Below, piece by piece: positions 52,624 through 63,554 of a DNA stretch of 64,000 nucleotides. The stretch spans positions 14,878,281-14,942,280 of the forward strand of contig NC_088301.1 of the NCBI RefSeq assembly GCF_032854445.1. Reading direction: 5' to 3'. How positions within the stretch are numbered: position 1 is the stretch's first letter; the number at the start of each line of letters is the position of its first letter. This stretch comes from Liolophura sinensis. Lineage: Eukaryota > Mollusca > Polyplacophora > Chitonida > Chitonidae. The notes below the pieces were generated by a model, which made no database searches, had not been told where the DNA came from, and saw nothing but the letters and a program-made list of their open reading frames with translations. A program made the translations under genes and the position numbers.

Positions 52624-53584
52624 GCACCCCCTCCTACTATGGTAAAACCCTCTCAATGTCAAACTGTACCCTTTGTTCCCCAGCGACATTTCTGTGCTGC
52701 TTAATTGTTACTTCAAAATAATACATTCCTCACCAAATACTGAATCAGATGTAGCACAGTAAAACCTGCAATTTCAGCTTTGTGTAAATGTGTATTTTAT
52801 TGTTTATATCCGTCAGCTATGACTACACGGCTAGTGTCTGAAACAATATTTTTTTTTAATTTGTGTCCTTTTCATGGATCGTTTTTGAGACTTGGGGCAG
52901 ATTAGTTGAATATGGATACTAATCGGTTGACATCGAAAGTTCGATGTGCGGGCGAATATGCGGAAAATGTTCCTTACCGTCAAATATATTAATATATATC
53001 AGTTGTACATGGTATTATCTGCATTTTATTGGTTTGTTAACCAGGGGGTACAGCATAACCTCTATCCAGGTTAAAATGGTACATTTCAGTGGTAATGAGA
53101 ACAGCGTCTGTGACTTTCTTTTGGATGTTTTTTTATATATTTTACTTCAATAAGAATAGGGATCGTATTCCAGTTTCTAAATGTAATTTTATTGTGTATT
53201 TACTATGCTTCGTTTATTTGTGCTGTCTATTAGCTGCTAATGTTTTATTAAACAGTAGTTTTTGCTTTTTGTTTTACGTTTTGCGAACGTGTTATGGCAA
53301 CATTCTTGAAACCTGCATGCTGCTCTATGTTAACGCAACAGGGTTTTTAATACAATTTACTTTCATCCAATTCAGAGGATGTGCCAATAAACCAAAATAG
53401 TGAATTCCTAATAAATCCTACTTATTAGCGCACACGCAAATTGAGGCGGAATGTGTAATAGTCCAATTCCCTCAAACCCATCATTTCAGACCAACAATTG
53501 GTTATTGGTGAAATTCATACATGATGCAAAGAATGGTTTACCGAAAAGCGTTCAGCCTTCACTTGTCCATTAGCTTCTGTAAGC

Positions 53585-53756
53585 AGACACAGTGTGCTGC
53601 TGTGGCGAAACGTTGCACTATCCCCTTCATGCTGAACGCCAAGCGAGGACGTTACAACTTAGTTTTTTAAATTTTTAGATGAGACTCGACACAGAATTGA
53701 CTGGATCTACCGCTCCTGAAGCGGACACTCTATCAACTGTGCTATCCGGGCCGGTA
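53585..53756 (-). repeat. SINE family C, 5' half
   Basis: It matches the tRNA-like half of 43692-44031 (CAACTGTGCTATCCGGGCCG at the 5' end, plus-strand reading, and CTTCATGCTGAACGCCAAGC). Confidence 0.75.
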
Positions 53757-53840
53757 AATGATCAAATCGAAAAACTACACTAACAGAGACAAAAATTGAC
53801 TTTTTTAAATAATCTCCTGGCTCTCTCGTTACTCTGACAG

Positions 53841-53990
53841 AGTGCGTTGCCGGTCGTTCGGGAGAACATTGTCAAAGGGACTGCGGCCATGGTCAGGATG
53901 GCAAATGTGATAAAGATAATGCAGAATGTCCCCTATCTGAAGGAAACCCAAGATATGATGCTGGCCACATGGGTCACATGTAAATAACAA
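53841..53990 (+). pseudogene. Relic EGF exon on the opposite strand
   Basis: It has the same 150-bp length and phase as the exon at 34759-34908, with a CTGACAG acceptor and GTAAGT donor. It reads CVAGRSGEHCQRDCGH, KCDKDNAEC, NPRYDAGHMGHM, then TAA (53981-53983) where the last Cys should be. Two Cys are also lost. It is a moved and inverted copy, or the remnant of a neighbouring plus-strand paralogue. Confidence 0.8.
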
Positions 53991-54419
53991 GTAAGTGAGC
54001 ATGTAAGTGGATATGCAATGCTGGGATACATGCTTTCAAAATGAGTGAAGTGAATGGAATCCCATACTTTCAGCAGAGATACCATGTGCCTGGATACACT
54101 TACTTATTTAAATTAAATAAGCCATAAACTGTTACCCTTTATGGATTTATTTATTAATGAACTGTATATGTGATTTCGAATTTTAGTCGATCACTGCCGC
54201 AGGATGGGACATCTCTCGTAGAACGTCCGATGTGCGACCGAGTTTCATTGGCTGACGCCTTTATAATGACTCCAAAGATCGCGTCAGGATGGGCGTAGGA
54301 TATTTGGCTGATATCCAGCTGTACTGTAAGCATACAACTGCATTATATCAATCATGTATAAATATATATACTCAGTAGAGGCCATGTACATGTATGGTCT
54401 CCACTAGGTATATATATAT

Positions 54420-55424
54420 TGTTATGTATGACTATTTAACGTCTTCATGTACTGTTAGTCTGCGGACCTTTGTGTTATATGTTATAAGCATAACAGGCCC
54501 TGTCACATATGTACAGCGCGGACCTGGCCGAAAGCACCTTGTTCAATGCTCTGTTTATTTAACTGGCTGTACATTGGCTGTTAATTCTGTCTCTAAAAAT
54601 AGTTGAATCCACCTGGATAAGCCGTGTTTTCTGTGCAGAGTGGAGGTATTTTTGCTGCATCCACTGGGAGCCAGGAGAGTGTGCGACGCTCTCGTATCGA
54701 GTCCATTATATTTATATGAGCTGGTGATGCCAGTTTCAATTGGGAGGACAGATTTTTATGCCGGCACCGTTCGTGTACCACAGTAGTACTGATGTCTAGT
54801 TTATGTGAATTTCTGCGGAAGTCACGTTTATTGGTGTTCGGATCTTTATTATGATTATACAGTGTTGACTGTGTAATTTGTTTAACACTCTGACCTCACC
54901 TGACCGACAAGGTCGTCAAGGACTCTTAACTGAAGTTTTCAATTTTGCAAAGGGCGTTCGTTTTGCCACAAGGTGACATTACTTTACGTCTCTGAACGGC
55001 TCGTTTGTGAGTTTCTGCGGGAGCTGACTGTTTTAAAGTGGATTATACCTCCATGCCTGTATTTACCCTGTGTTGTGCTCTGCGGGCGTGACGTCATTCA
55101 AAGGCTTGACTGTTTCAGTTCTGTGTAACCTGTGTACTGTGTTCGTGTTCGCTAACCTGGCGAAGTACCTGACTAGGACAATTTGTGACTTGTGTGTTTA
55201 TCCCATGGTCTTTACGTTGGATTTCCTGGAATACATTCCTTGGGATGCAAAGGTGGACTGGAAACTTTTAAAGACCGGTAATACTGATGTGTATGTTGTT
55301 GTTGTTGTTGTTGTTGAACTGTCTGTAAAACTGTACGTCTCATTTTATATATATAAAGCATTGTTTACATTGTAATATTGAGTCACTGAGTCTGTTTTCT
55401 GTTGCTGTTTTCAATACCGTAACA
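54420..55424 (+). repeat. 5' LTR
   Basis: It matches the 3' LTR but lacks 7 bp (AGCGTAT) after CCACCTGG near 54618, which removes the TATA box (GTATATAAG in the other copies). It carries a (GTT)n run near 55297. A frame at 55070-55375 recurs in all LTR copies but has no known domain. Confidence 0.93.
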
Positions 55425-55429
55425 GAAAT

Positions 55430-55447
55430 TGGGGGCTTGTCCGGGAA
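55430..55447 (+). other. Primer-binding site
   Basis: TGGGGGCTTGTCCGGGAA, six bases after the LTR end, is one or two bases different from the tRNA-Pro site typical of gammaretroviruses. Confidence 0.8.
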
Positions 55448-55552
55448 CTGATTGTTTCCCTTTTGTTTTGCACCGGATATTTGAAGTTAAAAACAAGTGA
55501 TAAGCGATTGCTTAATTTTAACGGTGAATGATTCAGTGGCTAAATATTTACA

Positions 55553-57094
55553 ATGGGAGATTTTGATCCTAAACAGTTTGTTAATGCGCCCGATCAGGAT
55601 GTTTTTGAGAGTTTAAAGAAGGAAGACTTGGTTAAGTTAGGGACATTTTTAGGTTTGTCCATAAAGTCTTCATGGAGGAAAAGAGATATGCAGCATACTT
55701 TGTTGAAACATTTAGTGGAGATAGGGAAGTTTGATAGTTCTGCATTATCTGATTATGAATTCGAGGATCAGTCTGATGCCGAGCTTAAGTTTAAGCAGTT
55801 TGAGTTAAAGTTGAGACTGGAGAAAGAGGAAAGAGAGAAAGAGAGGGAATATGAGGAAAAAGAGAAAGAGAGGGAACATGAGATAGAGTTAGAAAAGTTG
55901 AAAATGCAGAGAGAGAGAGAGGAGAGAGAAATGCAAGAAAGAGAGAGGGAAAGAGAATTGGAGTTTCAAATGAAAAAGTTAGAGGTTGAGAGAGGTGAGA
56001 AACCGGGTCCTTCCGGTAGACAGGATTCAGGATTTGATGTGACCAAATACATTCGGTTAGTTCCATCCTTTCAGGGAAAAGAGGTGGATAAGTATTTTCT
56101 GCATTTTGAGAAAATTGCAAATAGCTTGAAGTGGCCTAAAGAGTTCTGGACTATGTTGTTACAGAGTGTGCTAATTGGAAAGGCCAGGGAAATTTACACT
56201 CAGTTAGGTGTAGAGAATGCTTCCAATTATGACTATGTGAAAGAGATAATTTTGAAGGGTTATGAATTGGTGCCTGAAGCTTACCGCCAGAAATTTCGTA
56301 ACTGTGAAAAAGGTAGGGATCAGACATACGTTGAGTTTGGTCGAGCTAAGGAGCAGTTGTTTGATCGCTGGTGTATAGCCAAGAAAATAGGCAGGGATTT
56401 TGAAAGTTTGCGTCAGCTTGTGCTGATAGAAGAGTTCAAGCGTTGTATTCATAATGATGTAAAGGTGTTCGTTGATGAGCAGAAGGCGAGTACACTTGAA
56501 GAGGCAGCCAGTTTAGCTGATGATTATTCCTTGACACATAAGGTTACATACACGGGTAAGCCATTTAATTCATTTACACGTAGAAATGCCCAGTCACATG
56601 CAACAGGTAGAGGTAGCTCTACACAGAAGAGTTCTACACCAGGCTCCAATGGTTCTACAGCTCATGGTTCACGTAGTTCAGATTGGAATGGTAGTCCTCG
56701 AAATAGGGTCACTTGTAATTTTTGCAAGCGGGTAGGTCACGTGATGAGTGAATGTTACAAGTTGAAAAGGATACGGGAAGCTCAGAATGAGTCTAAGCCC
56801 ACAGGTCTCTGTGTTGCAATGCACAAAACATTGCCGGAAGTTACATCAGCATTTAAAAGCAGATCTGAGTTAGCTGATACGGGATTGGATAAGATTCCCA
56901 AATGCTCTATGGATAGCTTCGCTCTGTTTATCAATTCTGGTTCAGTGTCGCTTAGAAGCGACAAGTCTGGTGCTACCCCTATAAAGATATTAAGGGATAC
57001 AGGGGCATCTCAGTCTCTGTTGTTGATGAATACTCTGCCCTTTTCTGAAGAGTCATACTCTGGGGTTCGTGCCCTTATTAGAGGTGTAGAGTGA
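55553..57094 (+). CDS. Gag with start of aspartic protease
   Basis: 513 codons. Residues 1-55 form a SAP-like helix pair (LKKEDLVKLGTFLGLSIKSS), common at the front of gag in this group. Residues ~75-155 are a long charged Glu/Lys/Arg coiled coil, and ~170-330 a capsid-like helical region (VPSFQGKEVDKYFLHFEKIA). A CCHC zinc knuckle CNFCKRVGHVMSEC lies near 387-400 and binds RNA. The frame continues without a stop into the protease active site LRDTGAS (Asp482) and ends at TGA 57092-57094 because of a one-base shift. The rest of the protease is in the next frame. Gag itself looks intact. Confidence 0.92.
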   Translation: MGDFDPKQFVNAPDQDVFESLKKEDLVKLGTFLGLSIKSSWRKRDMQHTLLKHLVEIGKFDSSALSDYEFEDQSDAELKFKQFELKLRLEKEEREKEREYEEKEKEREHEIELEKLKMQREREEREMQERERERELEFQMKKLEVERGEKPGPSGRQDSGFDVTKYIRLVPSFQGKEVDKYFLHFEKIANSLKWPKEFWTMLLQSVLIGKAREIYTQLGVENASNYDYVKEIILKGYELVPEAYRQKFRNCEKGRDQTYVEFGRAKEQLFDRWCIAKKIGRDFESLRQLVLIEEFKRCIHNDVKVFVDEQKASTLEEAASLADDYSLTHKVTYTGKPFNSFTRRNAQSHATGRGSSTQKSSTPGSNGSTAHGSRSSDWNGSPRNRVTCNFCKRVGHVMSECYKLKRIREAQNESKPTGLCVAMHKTLPEVTSAFKSRSELADTGLDKIPKCSMDSFALFINSGSVSLRSDKSGATPIKILRDTGASQSLLLMNTLPFSEESYSGVRALIRGVE

Positions 57095-58445
57095 CTTTGT
57101 CAGTGTTCCCCTTCATGATATTTATTTGTCATCAGATTTGATATCTGGACCTGTCAGGGTAGGCATTAAGTCTTCATTACCTTTTGAGGGTATACATTTG
57201 TTGTTGGGAAATGACTTAGCACATGATAAAGTTACTGTTGATCCCTTAATGGTTGATAAGCCTTCTCTGAATTCAGTCACAGAGCCAGTTGAAAGCGAGA
57301 TAGCGGGTTTATATCCTTCCTGTGTTGTTACAAGAGCTATGTCTAGAAAAGTCAGTACAGACCAGGGTAGTACTGCTGATTTGAGCGAGACTTTTCTCAA
57401 CAACATGTTGGATGGAGATTCTTCCAAATTAGACAGCCAGCAGGGAGTAGATACTAATTTTGTTAGTGGTGATCAGCCATTTTGTAGGACTGAGTTGATT
57501 GCTGAACAACACAATGATCCAAGTATTTCTTGCTTGTTTAATGATGCAGCTAAAGATGGTGAATCTTTACCTGACCCATGCTACTACTATGTCAAGTCTG
57601 GCATATTGATGCGGCAGTGGAGGCCTCCCGATGTTTCGTTGGAAGATGAATGGGCAGTTAAGCATCAGGTAGTTGTGCCCAAGTCTTATCGTAAAGACAT
57701 ACTGACTATAGCGCATGAAACGCCGTTAGCAGGTCATTTAGGTGTTAATAAGACCTATCATAAGATTCTCAGTCATTTTTATTGGCCAGGAATAAGGAAA
57801 GATGTTACTGAATTTTGCAGGTCTTGTCATGCATGTCAGTTAGTGGGGAAACCTAACCAGACAATCCCCAAGGCAGCCTTGGGGCCTATTCCTGCAATAG
57901 GTGAGCCATTCAGTAGAATCTTAATAGATTGTGTTGGTCCGCTACCTAAGACAAAGTCTGGAAATCAGTATATGTTAACCATAATGTGTACTTCAACTCG
58001 TTTCCCTGAGGCAATTCCATTAAGGAATATTACTGCCAAGACTGTAATTAAGGCTTTAGTTAAGTTCTTCACCATGTTTGGTCTGCCTAAGTCAGTACAG
58101 TCAGACCAGGGTTCAAATTTCATGTCTGGTGTGTTCCAACAAGTTATGCATGAGCTAGGTATTAGCCAGTATAAATCCTCAGCTTATCACCCACAAAGTC
58201 AAGGAGCACTAGAGAGATTCCATCAGACACTGAAAAGTATGATAAGAACTTAATGCTTTGAGACAGGGAAAGATTGGGACGAGGGTGTACCTTTGTTAAT
58301 GTTTGCTGTAAGAGAGTCTGTCCAAGAGTCACTTGGATTTAGTCCATTTGAGCTTGTGTTTGGCCATACTGTGCGTGGTCCACTACAGTTGTTCAAGGAA
58401 AAGTTTGTGTCTGGTGATAGTGACAATGTTAACCTATTATAGTAT
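57093..58445 (+). pseudogene. Pol part 1: protease end and integrase (two in-frame stops)
   Basis: The frame picks up at 57093 with DFVSVPLHDIYLSSDL, the rest of the protease. A linker follows, then the integrase zinc finger (H..H...C..C: HETPLAGHLGVNK...CRSCHACQ, near 57716-57840). The DDE core has Asp in LIDCVGPLP, Asp in QSDQGSNF and Glu in GALERFH. TAA at 58251 and TAG at 58440 lie in the same frame as the following RT part; sequence between them (WDEGVPLLMFAV, GFSPFELVFG) is clearly the integrase C-terminal region. Integrase lies before RT, which is the unusual point. Confidence 0.92.
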
Positions 58446-60284
58446 GTGTCAAGTTTTCGTACTAAGCTCAACAGAGTATGTGAGTTAGCGAGAGAGAATC
58501 TTACAGCTTCTCAGAAGAGTATGAAAACTAAGTATGACAAAGAGACAGTAAGACGCAGATTTGAAGTTGGTCAGAAGGTATTGGCCTTACTTCCAGTTAG
58601 TGGTAAGCCACTTGAGGCTCGTTATTTTGGACCTTATGTAGTAGACAAGAGGCTAAGTGATCTTAATTATATTATTTTCACTCCTGATCGGCGCAAATCT
58701 AGACAACTTTGTCACATTAACATGTTAAAGCCATATGTAGACAGAGATAGCACTGATCTCAATGTTGTACATCCTAGTGGAGTTGTTACCTCTAACTTAT
58801 GCCCTGATTCAGCTGTTAGGGATGATCAAGATTTTGACTTAAGGTTCCGGTCAGCCAAACTCCAGAATTCAAGTATTCTTGAGGACATTGATTCTGTGTT
58901 GGGTCATCTGGAATATCAGCAACGCCAGGAGTTGAAGGATTTGGTTCGTCGATATGAACATTTGTTCCCTGATGATCCAACCAGGACTGAATCCATCTAC
59001 CATGATGTTGAAGTTGGAGATTCCAAGCCGATTAAACAGCACCTATACAGACTGAACCCAACTAAAACTGAATACTTGAGAAAAGAAGTTCAGTATTTAC
59101 TGGAAAATGATCTGGTCGAGCCCAGTAACAGTAACTGGAGTTCACCTTGTATTCTTGTGCCAAAACCAGATGGGACGTACCGTATGTGTACAGACTATCG
59201 CAAAGTGAATGCCGTCACTAAAGCAGACAACTTTCCCATTCCAAGGATCGACGACTGTATCGATGCCGTGGGAAAGTCCAACGTTGTCTCCAAGTTTGAC
59301 CTATTGAAAGGATTTTCGCAAGTACCGCTCACGCAGCGCGCTCGTGAGGTGTCAGCGTTTGCTACCCCAGATGGTTTATACCAGTACAAAGTCATGCCCT
59401 TTGGGATGAAGAACAGCCCTGCCACCTTTCAACGACTTGTGAACAACGTTACATCAGGCCTTAAAGGGTGTCGTGTTTACATCGACGATGTAATTATATT
59501 CAGCGACACTTGGGAGGAACATTTAAATATCATGGAGGCATTATTTGCGAGACTGTCCCAAGCCAGTCTTACAGTAAATTTGGCCAAGTGTGAGTTTGGT
59601 TGTGCTTTTGTCACATATCTAGGGCATGTTGTCGGACAGGGTCAGGTAAAACCTGTTAATTCTAAAATCAGTGCTATCTCTTGTTTTCCAGTGCCAAGTT
59701 GTAAGAGAGAGTTAAAGCGTTTTTTGGGCATGGCAGGTTATTATCGAAAGTTCTGTAGGAACTTTTCATTTGTTAGTGAGCCATTAACTCAGCTGTTAAA
59801 GAAAGGTGCTAAATTCTTGTGGTCCATTGAGTGTCAGAGATCTTTTGATAGATTAAAGGCCATGCTAAGCAGCGGCCCCATACTTGTAGCACCTGATTTT
59901 AATTTACCATTTAAGCTAGCTGTTGATGCTAGTCATATATCTGCTGGGGCAGTTTTGTTACAAGAAAATGAAACAGATCACGTTGATCACCCTGTATGTT
60001 TTTTCTCTCGCAAATTTGACAAGTGCCAGAGAAATTATTCGACAATAGAAAAGGAGTGTCTGTCCTTGATTCTAGCATTACAGCATTTTGAAGTATACGT
60101 GACCTCGTCAAGTTACCCCATTGTTGTGTATACAGATCACAATCCCTTAACCTTCTTGCACAAACTAAAAGGTAAAAACCGAAGATTGTTACGGTGGAGT
60201 TTGCTTTTGCAAGAATTTAATCTGGAGATTAGACACATAAAAGGGAAAGATAATGTGATTGCTGATTGTTTGTCACGTGTCTAG
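58446..60284 (+). CDS. Pol part 2: integrase tail, reverse transcriptase, RNase H
   Basis: 612 codons open to TAG at 60284. It begins with the integrase tail (VGQKVLALLPVSGKPLEARY, a GPY-type module: FGPYVV). RT follows: NWSSPCILVPKPDG, TDYRKVNAVT, the PFGMKNSPATFQ block and the active site VYIDDVIIFSD (near 59482). RNase H has LAVDASHISAGAVLL, TIEKECLSLILAL and VYTDHNPLTFL, ending HIKGKDNVIADCLSRV. All key acids are present, so this half is intact. It can only be made as part of pol, by frameshifting or from another copy. Confidence 0.92.
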   Translation: MSSFRTKLNRVCELARENLTASQKSMKTKYDKETVRRRFEVGQKVLALLPVSGKPLEARYFGPYVVDKRLSDLNYIIFTPDRRKSRQLCHINMLKPYVDRDSTDLNVVHPSGVVTSNLCPDSAVRDDQDFDLRFRSAKLQNSSILEDIDSVLGHLEYQQRQELKDLVRRYEHLFPDDPTRTESIYHDVEVGDSKPIKQHLYRLNPTKTEYLRKEVQYLLENDLVEPSNSNWSSPCILVPKPDGTYRMCTDYRKVNAVTKADNFPIPRIDDCIDAVGKSNVVSKFDLLKGFSQVPLTQRAREVSAFATPDGLYQYKVMPFGMKNSPATFQRLVNNVTSGLKGCRVYIDDVIIFSDTWEEHLNIMEALFARLSQASLTVNLAKCEFGCAFVTYLGHVVGQGQVKPVNSKISAISCFPVPSCKRELKRFLGMAGYYRKFCRNFSFVSEPLTQLLKKGAKFLWSIECQRSFDRLKAMLSSGPILVAPDFNLPFKLAVDASHISAGAVLLQENETDHVDHPVCFFSRKFDKCQRNYSTIEKECLSLILALQHFEVYVTSSSYPIVVYTDHNPLTFLHKLKGKNRRLLRWSLLLQEFNLEIRHIKGKDNVIADCLSRV

Positions 60285-60386
60285 TTGGTTTTCTGCAGCT
60301 TTGTTTTTAAAGACTGTGGTATACGTTATTATTATTCATAATTATGAATATGTTAAAGAAAGTTTTATGCAAAACTTTCTTTCCCT

Positions 60387-60398
60387 GAAGGGTGGGGG
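60387..60398 (+). other. Polypurine tract
   Basis: GAAGGGTGGGGG directly before the 3' LTR; it primes plus-strand DNA synthesis in LTR elements. Confidence 0.8.
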
Positions 60399-61409
60399 TG
60401 TTATGTATGACTATTTAACGTCTTCATGTACTGTTAGCCTGCGGACCTTTGTGTTATATGTTATAAGCATAACAGGCCCTGTTACATATGTACAGCGCGG
60501 ACCTGGCCGAAAGCACCTTGTTCAATGCTCTGTTTATTTAACTGGCTGTACATTGGCTGTTAATTCTGTCTCTAAAAATAGTTGAATCCACCTGGAGCGT
60601 ATATAAGCCGTGTTTTCTGTGCAGAGTGGAGGTATTTTTGCTGCATCCACTGGGAGCCAGGAGAGTGTGCGACGCTCTCGTATCGAGTCCATTATATTTA
60701 TATGAGCTGGTGATGCCAGTTTCAATTGGGAGGACAGATTTTTATGCCGGCACCGTTTGTGTACCACAGTAGTACTGATGTCTGGTTTATGTGAATTTCT
60801 GCGGAAGTCACGTTTATTGGTGTTCGGATCTTTATTATGATTATACAGTGTTGACTGTGTAATTTGTTTAACACTCTGACCTCACCTGACCGACAAGGTC
60901 GTCAAGGACTCTAAACTGAAGTTTTCAGTTTTGCAAAGGACGTTCGTTCTTCCACAAGGTGGCATTACTCTACGTCTCTGAACGGCTCGTTTGTGAGTTT
61001 CTGCGGGAGCTGACTGTTTTAAAGTGGATTATACCTCCATGCCTGTATTTAGCCTGTGTTGTGCTCTGCGGGTGTGACGTCATTCAAAGGCTTGACTGTT
61101 CCAGTTCTGTGTAACCTGTGTACTGTGTTCGCGTTCGCTAACCTGGCGAAGTACCTGACTAGGACAATTTGTGACTTGTGTGTTTATCCCATGGTCTTTA
61201 CGTTGGATTTCCTGGAATACATTCCTTGGGATGCAAAGGTGAACTGGAAACTTGTAATGACCGGTAATACTGATGTGTATGTTGCTGTTGTTGTTGTTGT
61301 TGTTGAACTGTCTGTAAAACTGTACGTCTCATTTTATATATATAAAGCATTGTTTACATTGTAATATTGAGTCACTGAGTCTGTTTTCTGTTGCTGTTTT
61401 CAATACCGT

Positions 61410-61413
<4 letters not shown>
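60399..61413 (+). repeat. 3' LTR
   Basis: It begins TGTTATG and ends CGTAACA. It keeps the TATA box (GTATATAAG near 60598) that the 5' copy lost. Confidence 0.93.

Positions 61414-61464
<51 letters not shown>
61414..61464 (+). repeat. (AT)n microsatellite
   Basis: About 25 AT units abut the LTR. The 5' flank is a shorter (TA)n, so the target was probably a TA tract. Confidence 0.95.
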
Positions 61465-61467
<3 letters not shown>

Positions 61468-62535
61468 CATGAAAGACACGGTAATACCATTAAGGTTCAA
61501 AGCTCTATTGTTGAACATGAAACAAAATAACTGTTAGTTTTAACAAGTACACACAAATTTTATCAGCATAATAATATATTTGGAAATTGTAATAGTTTTT
61601 GTGGATAGCTTGTTATCCTAACGATTTTAATTGAATTGAACAGCTGAGAACACGTCCAGTGATTCCGCCACATACATGTACGAATTTGAACTAATTTTGG
61701 TTTGTGCAGGCCACCGTAGTATAAGTGAAATATTCTTGAATACGACGTAAAACACCAATCAAATAAATAAAAAAAAAATTGGGGTTTGATCTATTAGCTT
61801 CTTATAAAATGACATATCTTTGACATTTGCCCTTTGAAAGAAGCTAATTTGCAACTGAAAAAGAACATTGCAAAGTGCCTAATACACACATAATGTGTTC
61901 TTTACTATCTTCGTTAACTATTAATTAAATTTATCTGCAAACAAAGATAGCTTACTGGATACGGCAGAAGAAAACAGTTGGAATGTAAGGTAGATAAACT
62001 GATTATGCATTCAGAAATTTGTTTGTGAAAAGTACAACAAAATAATTTGACGAAGCCTTCTTGATATTTGTTTTCCAATCTTCGCTTCATTGTCATTTAC
62101 AATTGTGGACTCCTTCGATCCAATCCTCTTTTCTGGAGATAAACTTCACTAAGACAGGGTATTTTAACCAAGGTATTTTTATTTTTACCTGTAACTGGCT
62201 AAAAAGTTTTAGAATTCATTTTCAGGCATCTTTTGGGTTGGCAATTCTTGCAAGCAACTGGGGAAAAATACGAAGAAGAGCGAATAAACAGTCTCCGACC
62301 GAACCCACTAGTTAGCAATAAAAATGACAACAACAACGTAACGCGTACAAGAATCAGCCAGTTCGTGAAGTCCAATCAGTGCTCCGAACTCACACGGGCC
62401 AATATTGGCCACATTGCTATGATAGTAAATGGTCGAAGAACTACTGATGTGAGATTCGCGCATTAAATGTGAATAGCAAAGGCAAGCTTTGTGAGCATGA
62501 AAATGTCTGATTATATATAATATCAGAGTGCATAT
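61465..62535. other. Intergenic, with one SINE A fragment
   Basis: A family-A 3' end lies at 61708-61778 (GTATAAGTGAAATATTCTTG, then AAACACCAATCAAATAAAT). No gene seen. Confidence 0.5.
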
Positions 62536-63554
62536 TGTTACGGTATTGAAAACGGCAACAGAAAACAGACTCAGTGACTCAATATTACAATGTAAACAAT
62601 GCTTTATATATAAAATGAGACGTACAGTTTTACAGACAGTTCAACAACAACACTAACAACAACATACACATCAGTATTACCGGTCTTTACAAGTTTCCAG
62701 TTCACCTTTGCATCCCAAGGAATGTATTCCAGGAAATCCAACGTAAAGACCATGGGATAAACACACAATTCACACAAGTCATAAATTGTCCTAGACAGGT
62801 ACTTCGCCAGGTTAGCGAACACGAACACAGTACACAGGTTACACAGAACTGGAACAGTCAAGCCTTTGAATGACGTCACACCCGCAGAGCACAACACAGG
62901 CTAAATACAGGCATGGAGGTATAATCCACTTTACAACAGTCAGCTCCCGCAGAAACTCACAAACGAGCCGTTCAGAGACGTAGAGTAATGTCACCTTGTG
63001 GCAGAACGAATGTCCTTTGCAAAACTGAAAACTTCAGTTTAGAGTCCTTGACGACCTTGTCGGTCAGGTGAGGTCAGCGTGTTAAACAAATTACACAGTC
63101 AACACTGTATAATCATAATAAAGATCCGAACACCAATAAACGTGACTTCCGCAGAAATTCACATAAACCAGACATCAGTACTACTGTGGTACACAAACGG
63201 TGCCGGCATAAAAATCTGTCCTCCCAAACGAAACTGGCATCACCAGCTCATATAAATATAATGGACTCGATACGAGAGCGTCGCACACTCTCCTGGCTTC
63301 CAGTGGATGCAGCAAAAATACCTCCACTCTGCACAAAAAACACGGCTTATATACGCTCCAGGTGGATTCAACTATTCTTAGACACAGAATTAACAGCCAG
63401 TGAACAGCCAGTTAAATAAACAGAGCATTGAACAAGGTGCTTTCCGCCAGGTCCGCGCTGTACATATATAACAGGGCCTGTTATGCTTATAACATATAAC
63501 ACAAAGGTCCGCAGGCTAACAGTACATGAAAACGTTAAATAGTCATACATAACA
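62536..63554 (-). repeat. Solo LTR of the same gypsy family, inverted
   Basis: It matches the LTRs above on the opposite strand. It is complete from end to end, with ATAT flanking both sides (62532-62535 and 63555-63558). It keeps the TATA box near 63350. Internal sequence is gone, as after LTR-LTR recombination. Confidence 0.92.

Larger units (their letters stand above)
50124..53584. other. Intergenic, AT-rich
   Basis: It contains the 45-bp duplication at 52534 and a short signal-peptide-like frame at 50927. No gene is supported otherwise. Confidence 0.45.
54420..61413 (+). mobile_element. Ty3/gypsy LTR retrotransposon, Gmr1-like order (PR-INT-RT-RH)
   Basis: A 6994-bp element with LTRs of 1005 and 1015 bp that begin TGTTATG and end CGTAACA. 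It has a tRNA-Pro-like primer-binding site and a G-rich polypurine tract. Reading 5' to 3' it encodes gag with a zinc knuckle, protease, integrase, then RT and RNase H. A frameshift near 57090 and stops at 58251 and 58440 break pol. LTRs differ by roughly 2% by eye, so insertion is fairly recent. It sits in a (TA)n tract; ATAT flanks both sides. Confidence 0.93.

Noticed and set aside
53089-53400. Hydrophobic 103-codon frame as a membrane protein
   Set aside because: AT-rich sequence commonly gives Phe/Leu/Tyr runs. There is no start context, splice sites or homologous copy.
55070-55375. Hydrophobic ~100-residue frame repeated in every LTR copy
   Set aside because: It recurs only because LTRs are copies. 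It has no domain, and differences between copies do not look selected.
57085-57130. Programmed frameshift between gag and pol
   Set aside because: The shift falls after the protease active site and not at the gag end, and there are two more plain stops downstream. Mutation is simpler, though copies would need checking.
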